DNA of 61,482 nucleotides. Origin: Hymenobacter mucosus. Its GTDB lineage: Bacteria > Bacteroidota > Bacteroidia > Cytophagales > Hymenobacteraceae. The stretch lies in contig NZ_FZNS01000017.1 in assembly GCF_900188255.1 (NCBI RefSeq), positions 1-61,482 of the forward strand, read 5' to 3'. A model generated the notes under the pieces. It did not search any database and had not been told where the DNA came from. It saw only the letters and a list, made by a program, of their open reading frames with translations. Positions within the stretch are counted from its first letter, which is position 1. Each line of letters opens with the position of its first letter. Shown one piece after another: positions 53,605 to 61,482 of this stretch. Position numbers and translations under genes: made by a program.

Positions 53605-55941
53605 ATGAAACAACTTGTCATTTTGTTCTTCGCGCTATTGCTGCTGGCTTTCCGGCCGGCGGAGGACAAGAAACCCACCATTTTCCTTGTCGGCGACTCA
53701 ACTATGTCGGACAAGCCCCTGGACAAAGCGGAGCGCGGCTGGGGTATGTACTTTCGCCAGTATTTTGACGAGAACGTGGCCGTGCAAAACCACGCCATGA
53801 ACGGCCGCAGCACCCGCAACTTCCGCCACGAAGGACGCTGGGCCAAGGTGCTGGAGCAGCTTAAGCCTGGCGACTGGGTGTTTATTCAGTTCGGCCACAA
53901 CGATTCGAAGCAGGAGGACACGGCCCGCTACGCTGCGCCCCAAACGGCCTACCGCCAAAACCTGACCCGCTACGTACAGGAAGCCCGTGCCAAGGGGGCC
54001 AATCCAGTGCTGCTCACGCCCGTAGGCCGCCGTTACTTCGATGACCAGGGCAAGCGCAAGGACGACCACGGCGAGTATCCGGCGGTAGTAAAGGCCGTGG
54101 CCAAGGCCCACAAAGTGCCTCTGATTGACTTGCACGAAACCAGCTGGGCCATGTACTCCCAACTCGGCGACGCCGGCTCTAAGCCCTTGTTCTGGAGCTA
54201 CCAGAATGGCGCCAACAACACCAAGCTCGACAACACTCACTTCTCGGCCTACGGTGCCGAGCGGGTAGCGCAGCTGGTAGCCCAAGACGTGAAAAAGCTC
54301 AACCTAGGCTTAGCTAGCCACTTGAAGCCCCTGGCTTTCACGGGCAAGTACAGCTACGACCTGCCCGTTGTGCTGCAACCTTATTTTCGCAAAGACACGT
54401 TCGACATCCGTAAGTACGGGGCCGTGGCCGACGGCCAAACCCTCAACACGGAAGCTTTCCGCAAAGCCATTGAGGCCTGCAGCCAGCAGGGTGGAGTAGT
54501 ACTTGTACCGCGCGGCTTGTGGCTCACGGGCCCCATTCAACTGAAAAGCAACGTGAACTTGCACGTACAGCGCGGGGCGCTGGTGCAGTTCAGCAACAAG
54601 CTCTCCGACTACCAGCTCATCAAAACCAACTGGGAAGGTGAGGACGCCGTACGTAACCAGTCGCCCATTTCTGGCTACGACCTGGAAAACATTGCCATCA
54701 CCGGTGAAGGCACCTTTGATGGTGCCGGCGACGCGTGGCGCATGGTGAAAAAGGAAAAGCTAAACGCCGGTCAGTGGCAGCGCTTGGTGAAGTCGGGTGG
54801 GGTAGTGGATGAGAAGGGTACTACCTGGTATCCATCGGCTAGCTCGCTTAAGGGCTCTACGCTCAGCAAACCTTGGACAATTCCGGCTGGTCAGCAGCCC
54901 GATTACAGCAAATACCAAGAGTTCAAGGATTTCCTGCGGCCCAACATGCTAAGTCTGCAGCGCTGCAAGCAAATTCTGCTGGAAGACTTTACCATTCAGA
55001 ACTCGCCGGCCTGGACCATCCATCCATTGCTCTGCGACAACATTACCCTGCGCAACGTGACGGCGCGCAACCCCTGGTACGGCCAAAATACCGACGCGCT
55101 CGACCTGGAATCTTGCCGTACTGGCTTGGTAGAAGGCTGCACGTTTGACGTGGGCGACGACGGTATCTGCATCAAATCGGGCCGCGACGAGGAGGGCCGC
55201 AAGCGGGGCATTCCCACCGAGAACTTCATCATTCGTGATACGAAAGTGTACCACGCCCACGGTGGCTTCGTGATTGGTAGCGAAATGTCGGGTGGGGCGC
55301 GCAACCTGTACGTGTATAACTGCACCTTCATGGGCACCGACGTAGGCCTGCGCTTCAAGACGGCCCGGGGCCGCGGGGGGGTAGTCGAAAACATCTTCGT
55401 GGACGGCGTAGACATGACCGACATTGCAGGCGAAGCTATTCTTTTCGACATGTACTACGCGGCCAAGGACCCCGTGCAGGTGAACGGTGATGCCTACGGC
55501 ATTCCGGAAATCAAGGCGGAACCCTTGAATGCTGGTACGCCGCAGTTCAAGGGCTTCCGCATAAAGAATGTAACCTGCAAAGGTGCCAACACCGGTATTC
55601 TGGTGCGGGGCTTGCCGGAAATGGCCATTCAGGACGTGGATATTGAAAACACCGTGCTGGAGTGCAACAAAGGTCTGGTATGCCAGGAGGCAGACGGCAT
55701 CCGCCTCAAAAACGTGACGTTGATTTCGGATAATACCAAGCCCGTACTAGAAGTGCAAAACAGCCGCAACATCAGCCTCGACAACATTCGCTACACGCCC
55801 GGCGCCGAGCTGCTTCTGCGCGTGACCGGTGACCGGAGCAAGGCCGTGACGTTGCGCAACACGAACACCAAAGCCGCCAAGAAGGACGTGGAAATCGGTC
55901 AGAAGGTGTCTAAAAAGGTTGTAACGGTATCTAAACTGTAA
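53605..55941 (+). CDS. CE12 acetylesterase fused to GH28 polygalacturonase
   Basis: A 778-residue secreted enzyme (signal: MKQLVILFFALLLLAFRPAE). Residues about 25-235 form an SGNH/CE12 domain: FLVGDSTMSD (Ser), NGRST, FGHND and DNTHFSAYGA (Asp, His). Residues about 260-778 are a GH28 right-handed beta-helix: DIRKYGAVADG at its start, NTDALD and GDDGICIKSG (catalytic Asp residues), HAHGGFVIGSE (catalytic His region) and LRFKTARGRGG (the R-x-K). The combination would deacetylate and cut pectic chains, probably (rhamno)galacturonan. Both catalytic sets are complete. Third gene of the locus, preceded by a terminator. Fusion order CE12-GH28 is uncommon to my knowledge. Confidence 0.88.
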   Translation: MKQLVILFFALLLLAFRPAEDKKPTIFLVGDSTMSDKPLDKAERGWGMYFRQYFDENVAVQNHAMNGRSTRNFRHEGRWAKVLEQLKPGDWVFIQFGHNDSKQEDTARYAAPQTAYRQNLTRYVQEARAKGANPVLLTPVGRRYFDDQGKRKDDHGEYPAVVKAVAKAHKVPLIDLHETSWAMYSQLGDAGSKPLFWSYQNGANNTKLDNTHFSAYGAERVAQLVAQDVKKLNLGLASHLKPLAFTGKYSYDLPVVLQPYFRKDTFDIRKYGAVADGQTLNTEAFRKAIEACSQQGGVVLVPRGLWLTGPIQLKSNVNLHVQRGALVQFSNKLSDYQLIKTNWEGEDAVRNQSPISGYDLENIAITGEGTFDGAGDAWRMVKKEKLNAGQWQRLVKSGGVVDEKGTTWYPSASSLKGSTLSKPWTIPAGQQPDYSKYQEFKDFLRPNMLSLQRCKQILLEDFTIQNSPAWTIHPLLCDNITLRNVTARNPWYGQNTDALDLESCRTGLVEGCTFDVGDDGICIKSGRDEEGRKRGIPTENFIIRDTKVYHAHGGFVIGSEMSGGARNLYVYNCTFMGTDVGLRFKTARGRGGVVENIFVDGVDMTDIAGEAILFDMYYAAKDPVQVNGDAYGIPEIKAEPLNAGTPQFKGFRIKNVTCKGANTGILVRGLPEMAIQDVDIENTVLECNKGLVCQEADGIRLKNVTLISDNTKPVLEVQNSRNISLDNIRYTPGAELLLRVTGDRSKAVTLRNTNTKAAKKDVEIGQKVSKKVVTVSKL

Positions 55942-55947
55942 AAAAAG

Positions 55948-55979
55948 AACCACCCCTTTTCCATGGAGAAGGGGTGGTT
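55948..55979. terminator. Terminator after the CE12-GH28 gene
   Basis: A 15-bp stem (55948-55962 and 55965-55979) with one G-U pair, 2-nt loop, 6 nt after the stop. The plus-strand tail is T-poor; on the minus strand an A run becomes a T run, so it may work best as a bidirectional transcript end. Confidence 0.7.
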
Positions 55980-56185
55980 GCGCTTTGGCGCAACTGGGTT
56001 GTGGGCCCGTGTGCTGCTAATAGCATCGGTAAAGTGGGCTCAAGCATCAGCTCCACCCGCAGCTTTGGTTGGGTGGGTATGCGTAGCCAATCTTCTTTGG
56101 TACCCAACCCCTATCAACTATGCCTCAGCCTGTGTCCAAGAAGATGAAAAACAGGCTTTGGGCTCTAGCTTAACTTTCCCTACTC

Positions 56186-58123
56186 ATGCTCTCTCGTCGC
56201 TTTCTCCTTTCCGGTTTAGTAGTAGCCTCGCTTTCTTCGCAAGCTCAAACTGCCAGCACCACCACTCGGCCGATGTCGCAGCGCATGGCCGATGCCTTTA
56301 TTAGCTGGCACCCCGACTCCATTGTTATTGGCAACCGCAAAACTGCCCGCTGGGACTACGAGCAGGGGCTAATGCTGAAGGCGTTGGAGCGCGTATGGCA
56401 ACGCACGGGTGACGCGCGCTACTTCTCCTACATTCAGAAGGACCTCAACCAGTTTGTGCAGCCCGATGGCACCATTCGCACTTACAAGCTGGAGGACTAC
56501 AACCTCGACAACCTGACGACGGGGCACGCCCTGCTTACCCTCAGCCAGATGTCGGTGCCCCAGGTAGAGAAGTACCAGAAAGCGGCGCAGCTGCTGCGCA
56601 AGCAGCTGGAAGGGCAGCCGCGTACTAAGGCGGGTGGCTTCTGGCACAAGAAGGTGTACCCCAACCAGATGTGGCTCGACGGCCTTTACATGGCTGAGCC
56701 GTTCTACGCCGAGTACAGCAAAGTTTTCAACCAGCCCGCCGGCTTCGACGACGTAGCGAAGCAATTTGCTCTCATCGAAAAGAACCTGGTGGACCCCAAA
56801 ACAGGCTTGCTCTACCACGGCTACGATGAAAGCAAGGAGCAGAAGTGGGCCAACAAGCAAACCGGCCAGTCGCCGAATTTCTGGGACCGGGGAATGGGCT
56901 GGTATGCTATGGCATTGGTTGATGTGCTGGACTACTTCCCCCAGAACCACCCGCAGCGCCAACAGCTCATTAAGGACGTACAGCGCCTAGCTCCGGTGCT
57001 GGCCAAGTATCAGGATGCCAAAACGGGCACCTGGTCGTTGGTGGTCGATCAAGCCGCGCGCAAGGGCAACTACGCCGAGGCTTCGGGTAGCAGCATGTTT
57101 GTGTATTTCCTGCAAAAGGGTGTGCGTATGGGCTACCTCGACAAGAAGTACGCCGACGTGGCGCGCAAAGGGTACGATGGGCTAGTGAAAACCTTTGTGG
57201 CTACCGAAACCGGGGATGCCTTGGCTTTCAACGGGACGGTAAGCGTGGGAGGCCTGGGAGGCAACCCCTACCGCGACGGTAGCTTTGAGTACTACCTCTC
57301 TGAGCCCCTGCGTAAAAACGACCTGAAAGGCGTAGGGCCTTTTATTCTGGCGAGTGTAGAAATGGAGGTGGCCGCCGAAAGCAGCAAGGGCAAAGGCAGG
57401 ACAGTAGCCATAGACAACTATTTCAACCACGAGCTGCGCAAGAACCCCACTGGCGGCCAGCAGGAGCCCTGGCACTACACTTGGGAGGATCGTACGCACG
57501 GCGGCTTTTACTTCTGGGGCCAACAGTTCCGCGACTTAGGGGCCAAAACCGTCACTGTTCCTATCGCCCCAACGGCCGCCGCATTGGCGAACGTAGACGT
57601 GTTCATTATTGTGGACCCCGATACCAAGAAAGAAACGCCCACGCCTCATTTCGTGCAGCCCGCCGATGTGCAGGCCCTAACCAAGTGGGTAAAGAACGGG
57701 GGCACCTTGGTGCTCATGGCCAACGATACCAGCAACTGCGAAATTCCGCGTTTTAATACGCTGGCTCAGGCATTCGGCATTCAGTTCAAGCCCCTGAACC
57801 TGAATATGGTGAAAGGCAGTCAGTTTGAGCAAGGCCGCGTGGCGCTGCCTGCCGGCAATGCCGTATTTAAAACGTCGCGGGCCGCTTACATTAAGGAGCT
57901 GGCTCCGCTGGATATACAAGCGCCCGCGCAGCCCCTCATCAGCCAAGACGGCCACGTGATTATGGCAACGGCCAAAGTGGGTAAGGGCACTGTCTTCGTC
58001 GTGGGCGACCCGTGGCTGTACAACGAATATGTAGACGGCCGCAAGATTCCGGCTGAGTTTCAGAACTATCTGGCCGCAAAGGATTTGGCTACCTGGTTGC
58101 TGCAACAGGTAGGGGCTAAGTAA
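56186..58123 (+). CDS. GH105-type unsaturated rhamnogalacturonyl hydrolase with C-terminal domain
   Basis: A 645-residue secreted enzyme (signal MLSRRFLLSGLVVASLSSQAQ). Residues about 30-385 form the (alpha/alpha)6 toroid of GH88/GH105: WDYEQGLMLKALERVW, YPNQMWLDGLYMAEPFYAEY (with the catalytic Asp of WLDG), FWDRGMGWYAMALVDVL and EASGSSMFVYFLQKG. Residues about 405-645 are an additional alpha/beta (ThuA/DUF4350-like) domain: VDVFIIVDPDT, LTKWVKNGGTLVLMANDTSN. It removes unsaturated galacturonyl residues produced by lyases, completing the pectin pathway. It follows a terminator, so a separate promoter is expected. An ATG-proximal start at 56186 fits the signal peptide. Confidence 0.9.
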   Translation: MLSRRFLLSGLVVASLSSQAQTASTTTRPMSQRMADAFISWHPDSIVIGNRKTARWDYEQGLMLKALERVWQRTGDARYFSYIQKDLNQFVQPDGTIRTYKLEDYNLDNLTTGHALLTLSQMSVPQVEKYQKAAQLLRKQLEGQPRTKAGGFWHKKVYPNQMWLDGLYMAEPFYAEYSKVFNQPAGFDDVAKQFALIEKNLVDPKTGLLYHGYDESKEQKWANKQTGQSPNFWDRGMGWYAMALVDVLDYFPQNHPQRQQLIKDVQRLAPVLAKYQDAKTGTWSLVVDQAARKGNYAEASGSSMFVYFLQKGVRMGYLDKKYADVARKGYDGLVKTFVATETGDALAFNGTVSVGGLGGNPYRDGSFEYYLSEPLRKNDLKGVGPFILASVEMEVAAESSKGKGRTVAIDNYFNHELRKNPTGGQQEPWHYTWEDRTHGGFYFWGQQFRDLGAKTVTVPIAPTAAALANVDVFIIVDPDTKKETPTPHFVQPADVQALTKWVKNGGTLVLMANDTSNCEIPRFNTLAQAFGIQFKPLNLNMVKGSQFEQGRVALPAGNAVFKTSRAAYIKELAPLDIQAPAQPLISQDGHVIMATAKVGKGTVFVVGDPWLYNEYVDGRKIPAEFQNYLAAKDLATWLLQQVGAK

Positions 58124-58189
58124 GGTAGGGCGCCCTTAGTGCCAGCCGTGGTAAGTGCGGCTGATGCAGGGCTTTGCCTGGGCATCTTT

Positions 58190-58238
58190 CGGGCAAAGCA
58201 AGGAAGAGGCGGTACGTTCCGGCTGCTTGCTTTGCCCG
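58190..58238 (+). terminator. 13-bp perfect inverted repeat upstream of GH43
   Basis: Arms 58190-58202 (CGGGCAAAGCAAG) and 58226-58238 are perfectly complementary around a 23-nt loop. No T run follows on the plus strand. It sits between the GH105 stop and the GH43 start and could be an mRNA stability element or weak terminator. Confidence 0.5.
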
Positions 58239-58291
58239 AGAGATACTGGTTACCTGTTCAAATCATTCTTGCGTTGCTACTGCCGTTGCGT

Positions 58292-59908
58292 ATGCGTCTC
58301 TTTGTATCGTTGCTCTTGGTTCTATTGCCGCTGGTAGTGGGAGCCCAATCGTCCTTGTCGAAAGTGTGGGTACCTGACCTGGGCAATGGCACCTACAAAA
58401 ACCCCGTTCTCTACGCCGACTACTCTGATCCCGACGTGGTGCGGGTGGGCCAGGACTATTACCTCACGTCCTCCAGCTTCAACGCCTCGCCGGGCCTCCA
58501 AATCCTGCACTCGCGCGACCTGGTAAACTGGACCATTATTGGGGCCGTGTTCAGCCAGCAGCTACCCCAGGCCCGCTACAACATACCTCAGCACGGCAAC
58601 GGCGTGTGGGCCCCGGCTATCCGCTACCACCGTAAGGAGTTCTACATCTATTACCCTGATCCCGATCTGGGCTTGTTTGTGACCAAGGCCAAAAACCCGG
58701 CCGGACCCTGGAGTACCCCGGTATGTATCAAGGAAGCTAAGGGCTGGATTGACCCCTGCCCCCTGTGGGATGAGGATGGGCAAGCCTATTTGGTACACGG
58801 TTTTGCCGGTTCGCGGGCGGGGTTCAAGAGCGTGCTGGCCGTAAGCCGCATGAGCCCCGACGGTCTGCACCTCCTCGGCGACGAAGTACTAGTGTTTGAT
58901 GGCCACGACAAGCACCCCACCATTGAAGGGCCCAAATTCTACAAGCGCCACGGCTACTACTATATTTTCGCGCCGGGCGGTGGGGTAGCCACTGGCTGGC
59001 AGGTAGTCATGCGCTCCAAAAATGTGTTTGGTCCCTACGAAGACCGGGTAGTTATGGCCCAGGGCAATACGGGCATCAACGGCCCGCACCAAGGCGCGTG
59101 GGTAGATACGCCCGATGGCAAAGAAGACTGGTTTCTGCACTTTCAGGACCAGGGGCCCTACGGCCGGGTAGTGCATTTGCAGCCCCTACAGTGGAAAAAT
59201 GACTGGCCAGTTATTGGTGAGGACCCTGATGGGGATGGTAACGGCCAGCCTGTGCTAACCCACCGCAAGCCCACCATTAAAGGGCAGCCACACCCTTTGG
59301 CCACTCCCGCCACTTCCGATGAGTTTACCAGCAATACACTGGGGCTGCAATGGCAATGGCACGCCAATCCGCAACTGGGCTGGCACTTCCTGAACGGTAG
59401 TGCGGGATTGCTGCGGCTATATTCCGTGCCTCTACCCGATGATTACCGCAACCTCTGGCAGGTACCCAACCTGCTGCTGCAAAAGCTGCCCGCCGACAAG
59501 TTCACCGTCACCACCAAGCTAACCTTCAGCCCCCGCTTTGAAGGTGAAAAAGTAGGGCTAGTAATGATGGGCCTGGATTACGCGGCGCTGTCCTTGGGTA
59601 ATGCAAACGGCAAGCTGCTGCTAACCCAGGCAGTGTGTAAGAATGCGGAAAAATTGGCGGCTGAGCAGGAGACTTCCTCCGTTGTAGTTCCGGGCAAGCA
59701 GCCTGTCTACCTGCGGGTAGCGGTGCAGCCTGGTGCTATCTGCCAGTTTAGCTACAGCCTCGATGGGCAGCAGTTTCAGCCGATTGGTGGGGCGTTTACC
59801 GCGCGGGAGGGCAAGTGGATTGGCGCCAAAGTAGGTCTGTTCTGCACCCGCGCCGCTAAAACCAACGACGCAGGCAGCGCCGATGTAGATTGGTTTCGGG
59901 TAGAGTAA
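58292..59908 (+). CDS. GH43-family arabinanase/xylosidase-type glycosidase
   Basis: A 538-residue secreted enzyme (MRLFVSLLLVLLPLVVGAQ; ATG at 58292 chosen because the upstream frame from GTG 58139 lacks a signal peptide at its start). The five-blade propeller shows NPVLYADYSDPDVVRVG (Asp, general base), GWIDPCPLWDEDG (Asp) and TIEGPKFYKRHGYYY (Glu, general acid). A C-terminal sandwich of about 180 residues (from about residue 350) carries LQWQWHANPQLGW. GH43 enzymes of this type remove arabinofuranosyl or xylosyl side groups, consistent with pectin side-chain removal. Lies 168 nt after GH105. Confidence 0.88.
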   Translation: MRLFVSLLLVLLPLVVGAQSSLSKVWVPDLGNGTYKNPVLYADYSDPDVVRVGQDYYLTSSSFNASPGLQILHSRDLVNWTIIGAVFSQQLPQARYNIPQHGNGVWAPAIRYHRKEFYIYYPDPDLGLFVTKAKNPAGPWSTPVCIKEAKGWIDPCPLWDEDGQAYLVHGFAGSRAGFKSVLAVSRMSPDGLHLLGDEVLVFDGHDKHPTIEGPKFYKRHGYYYIFAPGGGVATGWQVVMRSKNVFGPYEDRVVMAQGNTGINGPHQGAWVDTPDGKEDWFLHFQDQGPYGRVVHLQPLQWKNDWPVIGEDPDGDGNGQPVLTHRKPTIKGQPHPLATPATSDEFTSNTLGLQWQWHANPQLGWHFLNGSAGLLRLYSVPLPDDYRNLWQVPNLLLQKLPADKFTVTTKLTFSPRFEGEKVGLVMMGLDYAALSLGNANGKLLLTQAVCKNAEKLAAEQETSSVVVPGKQPVYLRVAVQPGAICQFSYSLDGQQFQPIGGAFTAREGKWIGAKVGLFCTRAAKTNDAGSADVDWFRVE

Positions 59909-59952
59909 GACGCTAGACCTGAGCATGGTGAGCGTACCGCCATCCACTAGGC

Positions 59953-60981
59953 TTACAGCTTCACCATTTCCGGCATCGTGGAGGTGCGCACAATCAGCTC
60001 CGTCGGAATCCGTACCGTTTCAATGGGTAGGGCGCGCTGCTTGCGCTCAATTTGGTCAATAAGACGCTCTGCGGCTATCTGACCAATTTCCTGGGCAGGC
60101 TGAACGACCGTACTCAGTGGAGGCGCTAGTAGCTCTGCCACGTTGAGGTTCGTGAACCCAATGAGTGACACGTCGTCGGGGATGTGCAGGTTGCGCTGGC
60201 GGAGGGCTTGCAGGCAGCCCACAGCTAGTCGGTCGGAGGCGGTGAAAAAGGCGTCGGGCGGGGAGGGGTACCGCATGAGTTCGTCTACCATTGGGCCTAC
60301 TTCATCAGGCCCGAAGGAGCCGTAGCGCACCAAGCTCTCATCGAATACTAAGCCGTGCTTTTCCAAGGCCGCACGGTAGCCGGCCAGGCGCTCTTGCGTG
60401 ATGCTTAGCCAGGGCTGAATGGTGAGGTGAGCAATGCGCCGCCGGCCCGATTGAATCAGATGCTCCGTCGCGGCAAAGGCTCCCCCGAAGTTGTCGGCCA
60501 CTACCTTTGTTACGTTCAGCTCCGCCGATACACGGTCGAATAGCACAAGTGGTACGTTCTTATCGAGTACTTCCTGTAGGTGTGCTACGTTAGACGTTTC
60601 GCTGGATAAGGACATGAGCAACCCATCTACTTTCCGGGACATAGACTGCTGCACGTTGGCTATTTCTCGCTCGTAGGATTCCTGGCTTTGGAAGATGATA
60701 ACGTGGTAGCCGCGGTTGTAGGCAATGGCTTCAATCCCATTGATGGCCTGCGAGAAGAAGTAGTTGGCAATCTGAGGAAGAATAACTCCAATGGCCCGGC
60801 TGGCGCTGCCCTTCAGGCTCAGCGCAATGGGGTTAGGGCGGTAGTTGAGCCGCTCGGCGCATTCCATTACTAGGCGCTTCGTCTCAGGGTTGATTTCGTA
60901 GCTCCCTCGCAACGCCCGCGACACTGTGGAGGTAGATAGATTCAGCTCGCGGGCAATGTCTTTTATGGTGAATGTTTCCAC
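59953..60981 (-). CDS. LacI family transcriptional regulator
   Basis: A 342-residue regulator. The N-terminal DNA-binding domain is IKDIARELNLSTSTVSRALR, followed by the hinge GSYEINPETKRLV. The periplasmic-binding-protein-like effector domain (about 60-335) contains ASRAIGVILPQIANYFFSQ and FFTASDRLAVGCLQAL. Its gene converges with the GH43 gene and is divergent from the KduD-like gene, and the candidate operators at 48751 and 61141 flank the locus, so it is probably the repressor or activator of the pectin genes. The effector is likely a sugar acid or oligogalacturonide (inference). Confidence 0.92.
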   Translation of the reverse strand: METFTIKDIARELNLSTSTVSRALRGSYEINPETKRLVMECAERLNYRPNPIALSLKGSASRAIGVILPQIANYFFSQAINGIEAIAYNRGYHVIIFQSQESYEREIANVQQSMSRKVDGLLMSLSSETSNVAHLQEVLDKNVPLVLFDRVSAELNVTKVVADNFGGAFAATEHLIQSGRRRIAHLTIQPWLSITQERLAGYRAALEKHGLVFDESLVRYGSFGPDEVGPMVDELMRYPSPPDAFFTASDRLAVGCLQALRQRNLHIPDDVSLIGFTNLNVAELLAPPLSTVVQPAQEIGQIAAERLIDQIERKQRALPIETVRIPTELIVRTSTMPEMVKL

Positions 60982-61140
60982 AGCGTAGGCGGGCTATTAA
61001 TAGAGAAATGAAGGAGAGTGGGGACTTACTTTAATCCAAGAACCTCTGCAGCCTAGCGGGGTAAGTGCCAGGGGCAAAAAGCAGGAAGAACGCCAAAGTA
61101 TCCGTCGTATAAGCTGCCAAAAACCGCGTCGGCGGCTGGT

Positions 61141-61170
61141 TGGCAACGTTCCCGACATCGTTTGCGCAAA
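61141..61170 (+). promoter_or_regulatory. Candidate LacI operator upstream of the kduD-like gene
   Basis: Matches the stretch at 48751-48780 in 26 of 30 positions, beginning TGGCAACGTTCCCGA. It lies between the divergent LacI gene and the dehydrogenase gene, 126 nt before the latter's start, so it could also govern LacI autoregulation. A hairpin-prone sequence (GATGAT...ATCATC, about 61183-61211) follows it. Confidence 0.65.
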
Positions 61171-61296
61171 TTATTAACCGGATGATCTTCCTTTTGGGAA
61201 AGCCATCATCTAACCTTAACCAAGCAGAAAGCTAGCCTGGTGTTTCAAAAGTACACCGGATTTCTCCGAAAAGTTTATAATCCTACTTCCTCCGGA

Positions 61297-61482
61297 ATGA
61301 GTACTTCCTCCTGGTTTGATCTGAGGGGTAAAGTGGCCCTAGTGACGGGCTGCACGCGCGGCATTGGCCAAGCCATGGCCGTGGGCCTGGCCGAGGCCGG
61401 GGCCGATATCATCGGCGTGTCGGCCTCGCTGGCGCTGCAGGGCTCGGCCACGGCCCAGCAGGTGCAGGCGCTAGGCCGGCAG
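61297..61482 (+). CDS. kduD: KduD-like short-chain dehydrogenase, N-terminal part
   Basis: The first 62 codons of a short-chain dehydrogenase, cut by the window end. It starts MSTSSWFDLRGKVALVTG and has the TGCTRGIGQAMAVGLAEAGA nucleotide-binding motif (T-G-x3-G-I-G), followed by DIIGVS. The wording GKVALVTGC and AGADIIG is shared with KduD (2-dehydro-3-deoxy-D-gluconate 5-dehydrogenase), which converts a product of unsaturated uronate degradation. The locus context (GH105, GH28) supports this. The catalytic Tyr and Lys are outside the window, so the activity is inferred. Confidence 0.75.
   Translation, partial: MSTSSWFDLRGKVALVTGCTRGIGQAMAVGLAEAGADIIGVSASLALQGSATAQQVQALGRQ

Overview
The window looks like a chromosomal segment of a Bacteroidota bacterium of the Hymenobacter type (Cytophagales). 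The basis is a moderately high G+C content, SusC/SusD outer-membrane pairs, frequent absence of Shine-Dalgarno sequences before start codons, a two-domain trehalose synthase, CheB-CheR-PAS fusion proteins and a phenylacetate (paa) cluster typical of that group. The assignment is inferred from protein and gene-order features only.

Layout. 0-0.23 kb: the tail of an IS630-type transposase and a long perfect hairpin. 0.25-5.4 kb (minus strand): a small membrane protein, an M50 site-2-type protease, a HAD phosphatase, a CAT-anticodon tRNA on the plus strand, and a fused trehalose-6-phosphate synthase/phosphatase. 5.4-11.2 kb: a STAS-like protein, a large lipoprotein six-hairpin glycosidase and two small hypothetical genes. 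11.2-26.5 kb: a nearly uninterrupted minus-strand aerobic phenylacetate catabolon: paaK, a TetR regulator (candidate PaaR), paaE, a lipoprotein, paaA-B-C-D, paaG-H-I-J-Y, an Imm50-like gene, paaZ, an extra enoyl-CoA hydratase and a second TetR gene. PaaK activates phenylacetate to its CoA thioester. PaaABC(D)E epoxidises the ring, PaaG isomerises the epoxide to the oxepin, PaaZ opens and oxidises it, and PaaJ, the enoyl-CoA hydratase (PaaF role), PaaH and PaaG complete beta-oxidation. PaaI and PaaY are thioesterases that rescue CoA. Palindromes with the same core (AACGAATGTT) precede paaA and paaK and are good candidates for the TetR operator.

26.5-29.1 kb: an AT-rich gene-free stretch with what may be an orphan insertion-sequence end, a half-size EamA transporter and a PAP2 phosphatase. 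29.1-37.5 kb: a signalling block (STAS-like protein, multi-PAS histidine kinase, CheB-CheR-PAS hybrid, a second CheB, a NarL-type regulator) with no CheA, CheW or receptor gene in view. 38.2-42 kb: an OmpR-type regulator and its kinase, then four exact 11-bp direct repeats, then a drastically shortened SulP-like protein and a beta-carbonic anhydrase. This is the most unusual group in the window. 42-48.6 kb: a quinone reductase, another half-size EamA protein, an AT-rich gap, hypothetical genes, topoisomerase III and a DUF2905 protein.

48.7-61.5 kb: a pectin/rhamnogalacturonan utilisation locus. It holds SusC, SusD, a CE12 acetylesterase-GH28 polygalacturonase fusion, GH105 with a C-terminal extra domain, GH43, a convergent LacI regulator and the start of a KduD-like dehydrogenase. 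A 30-bp sequence (26 identical positions) is present upstream of both susC and the kduD-like gene and is a candidate LacI operator. An intrinsic terminator lies between susD and the first enzyme gene.

No CRISPR array, rRNA, replication origin or complete insertion sequence was seen.
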